Positions 34,987 to 43,513 are shown, counted from the first letter of the stretch. The stretch is 64,000 nt of DNA from Paracoccus pantotrophus (GCF_008824185.1 NZ_CP044425.1:310001-374000), one strand, 5' to 3'. Translations and numbers: made by a program. The notes: generated by a model from the letters alone, not told the origin.

Positions 34987-35805
34987 TCAGGCCATCAGCC
35001 GCGCGGCATAGGCCGCATCGGCCGCGGTGTCGGCGGGGATGGCGGTCGAGGTCGCGGCCTCGTTGAAGCTGTGGTCGGCGCCATAGATGTCGCGGGCGAC
35101 GCCGGTCGAAAGCTGCGCGGGCGTGCCGTCGAAGACGATGCGGCCGTCGCGCATGCCGATCACCCGGTCGCAATAGCGCCGCGCCGTGTCCAGCGTATGC
35201 AGGTTGGCGATGACCATGCGCCCGTCCTCGACATTGATGCGCTTGAGCGTGTCCATGACGATCTGCGCGTTCATCGGGTCGAGACTGGCGATGGGCTCGT
35301 CGGCCAGGATGATCCGGGGATCCTGCATCAGGGCGCGGGCGATGGCGACGCGCTGCTGCTGGCCGCCCGACAGCGCCTCGGCCCGCTTGGGCGCCTGTTC
35401 AGCGATGCCCAGCCGGTCGAGGATCTCCAGCGCGCGCAGGATGTCGGCGCGCGGCCACAGGTTGAACAGCGTCGCCAGCACCGGCCGGCGGTTCAGCAGC
35501 CCGTGCAGCACGTTCGAGACCACGTCCATGCGCGGCACCAGGTTGAATTGCTGGAAGATCATCGCGCATTGGCTTTGCCAGGCGCGGCGGTCGCGGCCGC
35601 GCAGCGCCAGGATGTCGCGCCCGTCCACGCAGATCCGCCCGGCCGAGGCGTCGGTCAGCCGGTTCATCATCCGCAGGAAGGTGGACTTGCCCGCCCCCGA
35701 CCGGCCGATGATGCCGACGAAGGCCGGGCCGTCCACGGAAAAGCTGATATCGTCCACCGCGGCACGCCCGGAAAAGACGCGGGTGACGTTCTGAACTGCA
35801 AGCAA
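34987..35805 (-). CDS. phnC: Phosphonate ABC transporter ATP-binding protein PhnC
   Basis: 272 residues from a TTG at 35805, chosen because GGAGG lies 7 bases upstream; an in-frame ATG at 35838 (283 residues) has no visible ribosome binding site. Walker A GRSGAGKST, Q-loop FQQFNLVPRMDVVSNV, signature ALSGGQQQRVAIARAL and Walker B IILADEPIASLDP. It powers phosphonate uptake and is the first gene of phnCDE1E2. No certain PhoB or PhnF site was seen directly upstream. Confidence 0.92.
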   Translation of the reverse strand: MLAVQNVTRVFSGRAAVDDISFSVDGPAFVGIIGRSGAGKSTFLRMMNRLTDASAGRICVDGRDILALRGRDRRAWQSQCAMIFQQFNLVPRMDVVSNVLHGLLNRRPVLATLFNLWPRADILRALEILDRLGIAEQAPKRAEALSGGQQQRVAIARALMQDPRIILADEPIASLDPMNAQIVMDTLKRINVEDGRMVIANLHTLDTARRYCDRVIGMRDGRIVFDGTPAQLSTGVARDIYGADHSFNEAATSTAIPADTAADAAYAARLMA

Positions 35806-36011
35806 GGCGGGCCCTCCATGAGCGGTTGGGGGGCTCATAGCCGGGATCGGTGACGAAAACGGCTCAGTTCGGTGAAGCTTTCTTGACGCCGCGCCGCCAC
35901 CCGCCTTTCCCGAGCGTTTTTCACAGGACGCAAAATCCAAATCCGAGTGTTCGGATCGGGATCATAACACCAAGAACTTCTATCAACTATATGTTTTTAC
36001 AAGATTATTTC

Positions 36012-36040
36012 TTGACCCCTCGCGAATCGCCCGCTATATC
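36012..36040 (+). promoter_or_regulatory. Sigma-70 promoter for the small cysteine protein
   Basis: TTGACC (36012-36017), 17 bases, TATATC (36035-36040). Both hexamers are good matches with optimal spacing, in an AT-rich stretch 75 bases before the ATG. Confidence 0.75.
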
Positions 36041-36052
36041 CGGGCCAAGGTC

Positions 36053-36100
36053 GCCAGCCAGCCGAAACGCCAGCCAGCCACCGCAGAGACAGCCAGCCAG
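36053..36100 (+). repeat. Three CCAGCCAG repeats in the 5' leader
   Basis: Copies of CCAGCCAG start at 36054, 36070 and 36093, all inside the predicted untranslated leader of the next gene. The spacing is irregular (16 and 23 bases). They might be an RNA-binding site or a slippage repeat; nothing nearby tells which. Confidence 0.6.
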
Positions 36101-36114
36101 ACAGGAGAACAGCC

Positions 36115-36312
36115 ATGACGAAAACCGCTTGTAGCGCCTGCGCGTTCTATGAGGATCACGTCGCCAACTCCGCCAGCACGCTTTCGGATTCCGGCCTGTG
36201 CCGCGCCAACCCCCCCGTCAACCAGAAGGATGCGGACACCAGGGGCTATTGGCCGGTCGTCAAGTCGAACGATTGGTGCGGGCAGTTCGCCGCCACCTTC
36301 GCGGCCGAATAA
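36115..36312 (+). CDS. Small four-cysteine protein, possible metal-binding
   Basis: 65 residues, preceded by AGGAGA. Cysteines at positions 6, 9, 29 and 55 in the pattern CSAC...GLCRANPPV...YWPVVKSNDWCGQF. This CxxC, GxCRxNPP and DWCGxF arrangement recurs in small bacterial proteins and suggests a Zn or Fe-S site, but no function is known to me. It has its own strong promoter and a strong terminator, so it is a well-expressed single gene. The leader contains three CCAGCCAG repeats. Confidence 0.75.
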   Translation: MTKTACSACAFYEDHVANSASTLSDSGLCRANPPVNQKDADTRGYWPVVKSNDWCGQFAATFAAE

Positions 36313-36334
36313 TCGTCCACCGCATCGACGCAAG

Positions 36335-36357
36335 AAGGCAGCCCTCGGGCTGCCTTT
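36335..36357. terminator. Intrinsic terminator between the converging small-protein and FMN reductase genes
   Basis: A perfect 9-base stem, AAGGCAGCC/GGCTGCCTT, with a CTCG tetraloop and flanking A and T residues on both sides, so it could work in both directions. Confidence 0.85.
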
Positions 36358-36375
36358 CGCATGACCCGTCCCGGA

Positions 36376-36918
36376 TCAGAGGCGCGCGGCAAAGCCCTCC
36401 AGGAATTTCCGCAGCTGCGCGCGCGTCTTGTCGTCGGTCAGGTTGCCCTGGTCGTCGAAGACCGATCCCGCGCGCGACACCATCAGCCGCCCCTCGGTCC
36501 ACAGCGCGGCCTTGAGCGTGCGCAGCACCGGCAGCCAGTGGTTCTGCGCCAGGATGGTGCCGAACCCGCCGGGCGAGGCGCCGATCACCGCCACCGGCTT
36601 GCCCACGAACAGCGCCAGCCCCTCGCCGCGCGACATCCAGTCGATGGCGTTCTTGAACACGCCCGGCACGCCGTTGTTGTATTCCGGCGTCACCATCAGC
36701 AACCCGTCCGCCGCCGCAAGCTGCGCTTGCAGGGCGCGTACCGGCTGCGGCAGGCCCGACTCGGCCTCCAGATCGCCGTCGTAAAGCGGCACCTCGCGGA
36801 TCGAACCGGTCTGGATGCGCACCCCCTCGGGCGCCAGGTCGGCCGCGGCGCGCAGCAGCCCGGCATTAAACGAGGCGCGCCGCAGGCTGCCGCTGAGGCC
36901 CAGGATTGTCTTGGTCAT
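36376..36918 (-). CDS. NADPH-dependent FMN reductase (ChrR/azoreductase-like)
   Basis: 180 residues from the ATG at 36918. Flavodoxin-like fold: LGLSGSLRRASFNAGLL at the N-terminus binds the FMN phosphate, and TPEYNNGVPGVFKNAIDWMSR is the family signature. Such enzymes reduce quinones, chromate or azo compounds with NAD(P)H; the natural substrate is unknown. Downstream of the 5-formyltetrahydrofolate cyclo-ligase gene by 91 bases, so they may be co-transcribed. Confidence 0.88.
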   Translation of the reverse strand: MTKTILGLSGSLRRASFNAGLLRAAADLAPEGVRIQTGSIREVPLYDGDLEAESGLPQPVRALQAQLAAADGLLMVTPEYNNGVPGVFKNAIDWMSRGEGLALFVGKPVAVIGASPGGFGTILAQNHWLPVLRTLKAALWTEGRLMVSRAGSVFDDQGNLTDDKTRAQLRKFLEGFAARL

Positions 36919-37009
36919 CGGTGCTTGTCCCTTGCTGCCCGCCGGCCCCTGCCGGCTGTCGCTCAACGTCGCGGGCACGGAAATCGATGCCATGCCCGAC
37001 GGGATTTTT

Positions 37010-37720
37010 TCACGCCCTGTCCCGATATTGCAGACCGCATTCGGTGACGATGGCGGCCAGCCGGATGTCGTGTGGCTGCGGATAGATCGTCGCCAGCCGG
37101 GCCGCCTGCAAGCCGACCCCGACGGCCAGCGGCTGCCGCGCGGCCAGCGTGCGGTCGAAATAGCCGCCGCCATAACCCAGCCGATAGCCGGCGCCGTCCC
37201 AGCCGACCAGCGGGGCCAGAACCACATCCGGCTCGACCGTTTCGGTGTTCGCCGGCACCGGGATGTTCCAATGCCCGCGCCGCATCGCCGCGCCGGGATG
37301 CCAGGGGCGAAAGACCAGCGGGTTGGCCGGCCGCTCGACCTCGGGCAGGGCCAGAAGGGCGCCGCGATCATGCAGGCGGGCCAGCCAGGGGCGCAGGTCG
37401 GGTTCCGACCGGATCGGCCAATAGCCGGCGACCACACGGCCGCGGGGATCGGGCAGATGCGCGGCCAGCAGCGCGTCCAGGCCGCGGGCGATGGCCGCGG
37501 CGATGGCCTGGCGCGCGGCGATGCTCAGGCCCGCGCGGCTGGCCAGCAATTCCTCGCGCCGCGCCCTGCGCCAGCGCGCCACGTCGCGGGCCTGCCCTGC
37601 ATCGACGGCCAAGGGATCGAAGTAGTCCGGCGCGATCCGCTCGGCCTGGCAAGGGGGCGAGCCGCCCTGCTCCCCATCGGCCCTGTCCGATCCCGCGGTG
37701 GGAGGCTGCATCCTGGTCAT
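37010..37720 (-). CDS. 5-formyltetrahydrofolate cyclo-ligase
   Basis: 236 residues from the ATG at 37720. The N-terminal part is about 40 residues longer than in many homologues, so a later start is possible. Family features: RRARREELLASRAGLS, YWPIRSEPDLRPWLARL and the ATP/folate-binding DGAGYRLGYGGGYFDRTLA. It converts 5-formyl-THF to 5,10-methenyl-THF using ATP. It faces away from the aroG leader; 91 bases separate its start from the leader peptide. Confidence 0.88.
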   Translation of the reverse strand: MTRMQPPTAGSDRADGEQGGSPPCQAERIAPDYFDPLAVDAGQARDVARWRRARREELLASRAGLSIAARQAIAAAIARGLDALLAAHLPDPRGRVVAGYWPIRSEPDLRPWLARLHDRGALLALPEVERPANPLVFRPWHPGAAMRRGHWNIPVPANTETVEPDVVLAPLVGWDGAGYRLGYGGGYFDRTLAARQPLAVGVGLQAARLATIYPQPHDIRLAAIVTECGLQYRDRA

Positions 37721-37811
37721 GCGCGGCAGGGTAGCATGGCGCGGCGCACCGCCAAAGCCCGCGCGCAAGAATCGGCGTGACAGCGCGCTGCGCAGCGGTT
37801 ATGGAGGCCGC

Positions 37812-37895
37812 ATGTCGCATCGAATGCCCTGCACCGTCTCGTTTTATTGGTTCCGCTATCCAGCGGAGCCGGGTGTAGCGCGAACCGCGCGATAA
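37812..37895 (+). CDS. aroL-leader: Aromatic-rich leader peptide of aroG
   Basis: 27 codons: MSHRMPCTVS, then FYWFRYP, AEPGVARTAR, TAA. GGAGG (37803-37807) lies 4 bases before the ATG. Phe, Tyr, Trp, Phe and Tyr codons fall within six consecutive codons (37842-37859), far above chance for so short a frame. The peptide itself probably has no function; its translation should measure charged aromatic tRNAs and steer folding of the RNA that follows. The symbol is descriptive only. An alternative internal ATG is at 37824. Confidence 0.82.
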   Translation: MSHRMPCTVSFYWFRYPAEPGVARTAR

Positions 37896-37935
37896 CGAAC
37901 CCCCGAAGCCGCTGGCCCAAGACCGGCGGCTTTTT
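37849..37935 (+). promoter_or_regulatory. Ribosome-mediated transcription attenuator upstream of aroG
   Basis: Three mutually exclusive stems. 1:2 protector: 37849-37857 with 37862-37870 (GGTTCCGCT/AGCGGAGCC, one U-G pair). 2:3 antiterminator: CCAGCGG 37860-37866 with CCGCTGG 37909-37915. 3:4 terminator: AAGCCGCTGG 37906-37915 with CCGGCGGCTT 37923-37932 (one G-U pair), running into T5 (37931-37935). A ribosome stalled at the aromatic codons would cover segment 1 and free segment 2 to pair with segment 3. Confidence 0.82.
37906..37935 (+). terminator. Intrinsic terminator of the aroG leader
   Basis: Ten-base stem with one G-U pair, a 7-base loop and five T residues, ending 46 bases before the aroG ATG. 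It is the 3:4 hairpin of the attenuator, so it should be conditional. Confidence 0.85.
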
Positions 37936-37981
37936 CAGTTCCATGCGCTTCCGGTCCGGCCCTTTGCAGAAAGAAAGAGCC

Positions 37982-39046
37982 ATGCCCATCCAGACCGAGA
38001 ACCTGCGCATCGCCGCATTACGCCCCCTGCCCGCCCCCGCCGCCCTGGCCGAATCGCTGCCGCGGGACGAGGCGGTGTCGCGCATCGTCGCCGACAGCCG
38101 CGCCGCCATCCGCGCCATCCTGGCCGGGCGCGACGACCGGCTGCTGGTCGTCGCCGGCCCCTGCTCGATCCACGACCCCGCGGCGGCGCTGGATTATGCC
38201 GCGCGCCTGGCCGAGTTGCGCCGCGCGCTCTCCGACCGGCTGGAGATCGTCATGCGGGTCTATTTCGAGAAGCCGCGCACCACCGTCGGCTGGAAGGGGC
38301 TGATCAACGATCCGCATCTGGACGGTTCGGACCGGATCGAGGACGGGCTGCCACTGGCCCGCCGCCTGCTGCTGGAGATCAACCGCATGGGCCTGCCGGC
38401 GGCGACCGAGTTCCTGGACCCGATCCTGCCGCAATATTTCGCCGACCTGATCGCCTGGGGCGCCATCGGCGCGCGCACCACGGAAAGCCAGATCCACCGC
38501 CAGCTGGCCTCGGGCCTGTCCTGCCCGGTGGGGTTCAAGAACGGCACCGACGGCGGGGTGCAGGTGGCGCTGGACGCGATCCGCTCGGCCGCGCGGCCGC
38601 ACAGTTTCCCGGCGATCACCGCCGAGGGGGCGGCGGCCATCGCCACCACCACCGGCAACGATGCCTGCCATGTCGTGCTGCGCGGCGGCCATGACGGGCC
38701 GAATTACGGTGCCGAACATGTCGCGGCGGTGGCGGCGGCCGCGGCCAAGGCCGAGGTCGAGCCCGGCATCGTCATCGACGCAAGCCACGCCAACAGCGGC
38801 AAGGATCCGGCGCGTCAGTCCCTGGTCGTCGCCGATGTCGCGGCGCAGGTCCGCACCGGCGAGACGCGCATCCGCGGCGTCATGCTGGAAAGCAACCTGG
38901 TGGCGGGGCGGCAGGATCTGCGGCCCGGCCAGGCGCCAACCTATGGGCAAAGCATCACCGACGGCTGCCTGGGCTGGGAAGAAAGCCGCGCCCTGCTCTT
39001 GGACCTGGCCGGGGCCGCGGCGACGCGATTGCGCTGCGCCGCCTGA
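37982..39046 (+). CDS. aroG: 3-deoxy-7-phosphoheptulonate (DAHP) synthase, type I alpha
   Basis: 354 residues, as in E. coli AroF/G/H. Conserved VVAGPCSIHD near residue 55 (metal-binding Cys), VYFEKPRTTVGWKGLINDP (phosphoenolpyruvate binding), GARTTESQIHRQLASGLS, VGFKNGTDG and IDASHANSGKDP. It joins phosphoenolpyruvate and erythrose 4-phosphate, the first step to Phe, Tyr and Trp. The gene sits directly behind an aromatic leader-peptide attenuator, so expression should rise when any of the three amino acids runs short, in addition to the allosteric feedback usual for this family. Confidence 0.95.
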   Translation: MPIQTENLRIAALRPLPAPAALAESLPRDEAVSRIVADSRAAIRAILAGRDDRLLVVAGPCSIHDPAAALDYAARLAELRRALSDRLEIVMRVYFEKPRTTVGWKGLINDPHLDGSDRIEDGLPLARRLLLEINRMGLPAATEFLDPILPQYFADLIAWGAIGARTTESQIHRQLASGLSCPVGFKNGTDGGVQVALDAIRSAARPHSFPAITAEGAAAIATTTGNDACHVVLRGGHDGPNYGAEHVAAVAAAAAKAEVEPGIVIDASHANSGKDPARQSLVVADVAAQVRTGETRIRGVMLESNLVAGRQDLRPGQAPTYGQSITDGCLGWEESRALLLDLAGAAATRLRCAA

Positions 39047-39144
39047 GGCGGGCGTCGGACGGGCGGCGAAAATCGCCGGGCTTCGCGCAGGGCAAGGCGG
39101 GCCGCATGGTTTCAAGCGGCCCCATCCAGCCCGGCCCCGGTGCT

Positions 39145-41085
39145 TCAGCCGCGGATGCCGGTGGCAAACATCGGCCCGCCGCGCCAGCGCGGGAAACCGT
39201 AGCCGTGGATCTCGACCAGGTCGATGTCGGCGGGCGCCTGCGCGATGCCCTCGTCCAGGATCGCCTGCCCCTCGGCGGCCATTTCGGCGACAAGGGCCTG
39301 GGCGATTTCCTCGCGGCCCATGGCCGGGCCGGGCCGGATGTGGCCCGCCAGCAGTTCGGCCACCGCCGCCGAGGGCTGCGGCTTGCGCTCGCCCGGCGCA
39401 TAGTCATACCAGCCGCCGCCGGTCTTTTGCCCCTTGCGGCCGGCGCGCACCAGGATGTCGCCCAGCGTCTCGGGCACCGCCTGCCCGGCCGCCCGCGCGC
39501 CCTCGCGTTGCAGGAAGGCGATGTCGAGCCCGCCCAGATCCTGCGCCTCGAACGGGCCCATGGCAAAGCCGTGGCCGCGCATGGCGGCGTCGATTTCTGC
39601 GATCGGCACGCCTTGGCGGACCAGCGCCTCGGCCGCCGCGCGATAGCGTTTCAGGATGCGGTTGCCGATGAAGCCCTCGCAGATGCCGGCGCGGACCGGG
39701 ATCTTCTTCAGCAGCCGCGCCAGCGCGAAGCCGGTGGCCAGGGTGCGGTCGGAGGTTTCGGGCACCGGCACGATCTCCAGGAGCTTCATCACATTGGCCG
39801 GGCTGAAGAAATGCAGGCCGATGAAACGCTCGGGCTCGGGCTGCCCCTCGGCGATGGCGCGCGGGTCGAGATAGGAGGTATTGGTCGCCAGCACCGCATC
39901 CGGGCGGCAGACCCGGGCGAGTTGCTCGAACACGGCGCGCTTGACGCCGATTTCCTCGAACACCGCCTCAATGACCAGATCGGCATCGGCGAGGCTGGCG
40001 TAATCCGTCGTCCCGGTGACGCCGGCCGCCAGGGCCTCTGCCTGCGCCTCGGTCAGGTTGCCGCGCTTGACGCCGCCCGCGAAGATGCCGCGCAGATTGG
40101 CAAGGCCGCGCGCCACCGCCTTGTCGTCGCGCTCGACCAGGGTGACGGGCAGGCCAGCCTCGCGCAGGGCGGCGACGATGCCGGCGCCCATGGTGCCGCC
40201 GCCGATGACCGCCGCGCGGCGCAGGGACAAGGGTTCCACCTCGCGCAGGGCGGCCGGGCGCGGCGCGGCGCGCTCGGCGAAGAAGACATGGCGCAGCGCC
40301 GCCGCCTGATCCGAGCCGCGCAGTTCCAGGAAGGTCTGGCGCTCGAAGGCCATGGCCTCGGCGAAGGGCGCTTCGACGGCCTTGCGCAGGCAGGCCAGCG
40401 CCCGCAGCGGCGCGGCAGCGCCCTTGGCGGATTTGGCCACGGCCTTCTCCTGCTCGGCCCAGAAACCGGCATCGGGCGCGGCGACGGGACGGGCCGAGAC
40501 CGGCGCGGGCAAGGGCTGGGCCAGCGCCTGCCGGGCGAAGGCTGTGGCGCCTTCCAGCAGGTCGCCCTGGATCACCGCATCGACCAGCCCGGCCTCGGCG
40601 GCTTTCGCCGCGCGCATCGGCCGGCCCGAAGTGACCAGCTCCACCGCCAGCGCGGCCCCGGCAAGGCGCGGGGTGCGCACCGTGCCCGAGGCGCCGGGAA
40701 CGATGCCGAGGCTTACCTCGGGCAGGCCGACCGAAGCGTCGGGCGCGGCCACCCGGAAGCGGCAGCCCATCGCCACCTCGAACCCGCCGCCCAGGGCCGA
40801 GCCGTGGATGGCCGCGACCCAGGGCTTTTGCGCGGCCTCGATCCGGTCCACCAGATCGGGCAGGTGCGGCGGCTGCGGCGGCTTGCCGAATTCCGTCACA
40901 TCGGCCCCGGCGATGAAGGTGCGGCCGGCGCAGGCCAGCACCACCGCCGCGACCTGCGGGTCCGCGTCCAGCGTGTCCACGGCATCCCACAGCCCCTGCC
41001 GCAGCGCCTGGCTCAGTGCGTTGACGGGCGGATTGTCCACGGTGACGATGGCGATTTCCCCTTGGCGGGCGATGGTGACGGTCAT
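39145..41085 (-). CDS. Enoyl-CoA hydratase/3-hydroxyacyl-CoA dehydrogenase fusion (FadB/FadJ-like)
   Basis: 646 residues. The N-terminal crotonase domain (about 1-190) has the oxyanion-hole segments AGRTFIAGADVTEF and ALGGGFEVAMGCRFRVA; the central Rossmann fold has VIGGGTMGAGIVAALREAG near residue 295 and the dehydrogenase core LHFFSPANVMKLLEIVP; a duplicated C-terminal helical domain follows. It hydrates enoyl-CoA and oxidises the 3-hydroxyacyl-CoA. Placed at the end of the Liv/PaaN minus-strand run, it may supply the PaaF and PaaH steps on dehydroadipyl-CoA; general beta-oxidation is the alternative. Confidence 0.88.
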   Translation of the reverse strand: MTVTIARQGEIAIVTVDNPPVNALSQALRQGLWDAVDTLDADPQVAAVVLACAGRTFIAGADVTEFGKPPQPPHLPDLVDRIEAAQKPWVAAIHGSALGGGFEVAMGCRFRVAAPDASVGLPEVSLGIVPGASGTVRTPRLAGAALAVELVTSGRPMRAAKAAEAGLVDAVIQGDLLEGATAFARQALAQPLPAPVSARPVAAPDAGFWAEQEKAVAKSAKGAAAPLRALACLRKAVEAPFAEAMAFERQTFLELRGSDQAAALRHVFFAERAAPRPAALREVEPLSLRRAAVIGGGTMGAGIVAALREAGLPVTLVERDDKAVARGLANLRGIFAGGVKRGNLTEAQAEALAAGVTGTTDYASLADADLVIEAVFEEIGVKRAVFEQLARVCRPDAVLATNTSYLDPRAIAEGQPEPERFIGLHFFSPANVMKLLEIVPVPETSDRTLATGFALARLLKKIPVRAGICEGFIGNRILKRYRAAAEALVRQGVPIAEIDAAMRGHGFAMGPFEAQDLGGLDIAFLQREGARAAGQAVPETLGDILVRAGRKGQKTGGGWYDYAPGERKPQPSAAVAELLAGHIRPGPAMGREEIAQALVAEMAAEGQAILDEGIAQAPADIDLVEIHGYGFPRWRGGPMFATGIRG

Positions 41086-41089
41086 TTCC

Positions 41090-41797
41090 TCAGATCCCCA
41101 GATAGGCTTCGCGGATGCGCGGATCGGCGATCAGTTCCGCCGCCGGTCCCTGCATTGTGATGCGGCCGGTTTCCATGACATAGCCCCGATCGGCGATCTT
41201 CAAGGCGCCGAAGGCGTTCTGCTCGACCAGCAGCACAGTGACGCCAAGCGCCTTGAGCCCGCTGACCACGTCGAAGATCTGCTGGACGATGATCGGCGCC
41301 AGGCCCATCGAGGGCTCATCCAGAAGCAGGCAGGACGGCCGGCCCATCAGCGCCCGCGCCATGGCCAGCATCTGCTGCTGGCCGCCCGACAGCCCTCCGG
41401 CCGCCAGGTTGCGCTTTTCGCGCAGGATCGGGAACATCTGGAACGCGTCCTGCATGTCCTTTTCCACCCGGTCGTCGCTGTAGAGGAAGGCGCCGAGGCG
41501 CAGGTTCTCCTCGACCGTGAGGTTGGTGAAGATCTGCCGGCCCTCGGGCGATTGCGTCAGCCCGCGCGCCGGGCGGCGATGCGCCGGCACCCCGGCCAGC
41601 GGCTCGCCCCGGAAGGTGATCTGCCCGGCCGAGACCGGCTGCACGCCCGAGAGGCAGCGCAGCAGCGTGGTCTTGCCCGCGCCGTTGGCGCCGACCACGG
41701 TGACGATCTCGCCGGAATCGACATGCAGGTCGATGCCGTGCAAGACCTCGATGCGCCCATAGCGCGAGCGCAAGCCCTCAACCGTCAGCATCGGCAC
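41090..41797 (-). CDS. livF: Branched-chain-amino-acid-type ABC ATPase LivF
   Basis: 235 residues. Walker A GANGAGKTTLLRCLSG, signature GGLSGGQQQMLAMARALMG and Walker B LLLDEPSMGLAPIIV (the LAP variant is typical of LivF). It forms the ATPase pair with LivG, whose gene it overlaps by 20 bases. In this paa setting the transporter probably imports phenylacetate or related aromatic acids rather than amino acids. Confidence 0.93.
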   Translation of the reverse strand: MPMLTVEGLRSRYGRIEVLHGIDLHVDSGEIVTVVGANGAGKTTLLRCLSGVQPVSAGQITFRGEPLAGVPAHRRPARGLTQSPEGRQIFTNLTVEENLRLGAFLYSDDRVEKDMQDAFQMFPILREKRNLAAGGLSGGQQQMLAMARALMGRPSCLLLDEPSMGLAPIIVQQIFDVVSGLKALGVTVLLVEQNAFGALKIADRGYVMETGRITMQGPAAELIADPRIREAYLGI

Positions 41798-42557
41798 CCT
41801 CCTCGGTTCCCAGATAGGCGGCGATCACCGCCGGGTTGCGGCTGACCTCGGCCGGCGCGCCCTCGGCGATCTTCTCGCCATGGTCCAGCACCACGATATG
41901 GCTGGAAATGCGCATGACCATCTTCATGTCGTGCTCGACCAGCAGGATGGCGGTGCCGGATGCCGCGACCTCGGCGATCAGGTGGTCGATCTCCTCGGTC
42001 TCGACGGCGTTGCAGCCGGCGGCGGGTTCGTCGAGCAGCAGCACCTTGGGCTTCATCGCCAGCGCGCGGGCGATCTCCAGCCGCTTGAGCGAGCCATAGG
42101 ACAGGTTCCCCGCCTCGCGATCCGCCGCCCGCTCCAGCCCGACCCGGGCCAGAAGCGCGCGCGCGCCCGCATCGGCCGCCCGCGCCCGGCGGCGCGAGGC
42201 GGGCAGGTGCAGCAGGTCGGCCAGCACCGGCCCCCGCTCCTGCAGGTGAAAGCCCGAGATGGCGTTTTCCAGCACCGTCATGTTCTGGAAGATTTGCAGG
42301 TTCTGGAAGGTGCGCGACATGCCGCGGCTGGCCAGCCGGAACGGCGCCATGCCGGTCACGTCCTCGCCCTCCAGCACGACGCGGCCCGATCCGGGCTGGT
42401 AGACGCCCGAGATCATGTTGAACAGCGTGGTCTTGCCGGCACCGTTCGGGCCGATGACCGAGACGATCTCGCCCGGCTCGACCTTGAAGCTGACATCGTT
42501 CACGGCCTTGATGCCGCCGAAGCTGATGCCCAGACCTTCGACCGAAAGCAGCGTCAT
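41778..42557 (-). CDS. livG: Branched-chain-amino-acid-type ABC ATPase LivG
   Basis: 259 residues. Walker A GPNGAGKTTLFNMISG, the long insert around TFQNLQIFQNMTVLENAI, signature LSYGSLKRLEIARALA (a LivG-type diverged motif) and Walker B LLLDEPAAGCN. It overlaps livM by 4 bases and livF by 20. Confidence 0.93.
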   Translation of the reverse strand: MTLLSVEGLGISFGGIKAVNDVSFKVEPGEIVSVIGPNGAGKTTLFNMISGVYQPGSGRVVLEGEDVTGMAPFRLASRGMSRTFQNLQIFQNMTVLENAISGFHLQERGPVLADLLHLPASRRRARAADAGARALLARVGLERAADREAGNLSYGSLKRLEIARALAMKPKVLLLDEPAAGCNAVETEEIDHLIAEVAASGTAILLVEHDMKMVMRISSHIVVLDHGEKIAEGAPAEVSRNPAVIAAYLGTEEGADADG

Positions 42558-43513
42558 TCCTCCCTCCCCCTCAGCTTGCGCAGGACCGAGGGCAAAAGCC
42601 CCTCGCGCAGGAAGATCATCACCAGCATCATCACCAGGCCCAGCACCAGCTGCTCGTATTCGGCAAAGACGGTCAGCACCTGCGGCAGCAGCGTCAGGAT
42701 GCCGGCGCCGAAGATCGCGCCCAGCACCGAACCGGCGCCGCCCAGCACGGCCATGGTCACCATCTCGATCGAATGCATGAAGCCGGCGACATCGGGGGTG
42801 ATGAACTTGTTCTGCAACGCCACCAGCGAGCCCGCGACCGAGGCATAGACCGCCGAGATGACGAAGGCCTGCAGCTTGACCCGCGCCACGTCGATACCGA
42901 CGGTGCCGGCGGCGATCTCGGATCCGTGCAGCGCGCGCAGCGCCCGGCCGCTGGGGCTTTGATACAGGTTCAGCGCCAGCCAGGCGCCGGCCAGCAGCAC
43001 GAGCCCGCAGAAGAAATACCAGAACTGGCCGTTGGTCAGGTCCAGCCCCCAGTCTTTCAGCAGCCCGCGCAGGCCAAGCTCGGGCACCGCGATGCCGTCG
43101 GGGCCGCCGGTCAGCTGGCGCTCGTTGTTCAGCACCATCGAGACGAGGATGCCGAAGCCCAGCGTGGCCACGGCGAGGTAATAGCCCTTGAGCCGCAGGA
43201 TCGGCCGGCCGACCAGATAGGCCAGCACGCCCGAGATCGCCGCACCCAGCACCACGGCCAGCGACGGGTGCAGGCCCAGATGCGTCGGCGCCAAGGCGCA
43301 GGCATAGCCGCCGATGCCGGCGAAACCGGCATGGCCCAGGCTGATCTGCCCGGCATAGCCGGTCAGGATCACGATGCCGGTCACGGCCAGCCCGTTGACG
43401 AAGATCAGCGCGCCGACCCGGTAGTAATAGCCCGAGGGAAAGAAGAAGGGCGTCACCGCGATCAGCGCGGCCAGCACCAGCAGCGTGGCGGATTTGGCGG
43501 TCAGTCTCGGCAT
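42554..43513 (-). CDS. livM: Branched-chain-amino-acid-type ABC permease LivM
   Basis: 319 residues from the ATG at 43513, which overlaps the livH stop; a GTG one codon earlier is also in frame. Eight to ten hydrophobic segments, with GYAGQISLGHAGFAGIGGY, the LivM/LivH signature, near residue 52 and a GGAGSVLGAIFGAGIL segment near the C-terminus. Forms the membrane channel with LivH. Confidence 0.93.
   Translation of the reverse strand: MPRLTAKSATLLVLAALIAVTPFFFPSGYYYRVGALIFVNGLAVTGIVILTGYAGQISLGHAGFAGIGGYACALAPTHLGLHPSLAVVLGAAISGVLAYLVGRPILRLKGYYLAVATLGFGILVSMVLNNERQLTGGPDGIAVPELGLRGLLKDWGLDLTNGQFWYFFCGLVLLAGAWLALNLYQSPSGRALRALHGSEIAAGTVGIDVARVKLQAFVISAVYASVAGSLVALQNKFITPDVAGFMHSIEMVTMAVLGGAGSVLGAIFGAGILTLLPQVLTVFAEYEQLVLGLVMMLVMIFLREGLLPSVLRKLRGREE

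Noticed and set aside
36053..36100. CRISPR-like array
   Set aside because: Repeats are only 8 bases with 8-15 base gaps and irregular spacing, inside a gene leader.
37721..37981. 6S RNA gene next to 5-formyl-THF cyclo-ligase
   Set aside because: 6S RNA often lies by this gene, so I looked for a long interrupted hairpin; the region instead fits a leader peptide and attenuator running toward aroG.
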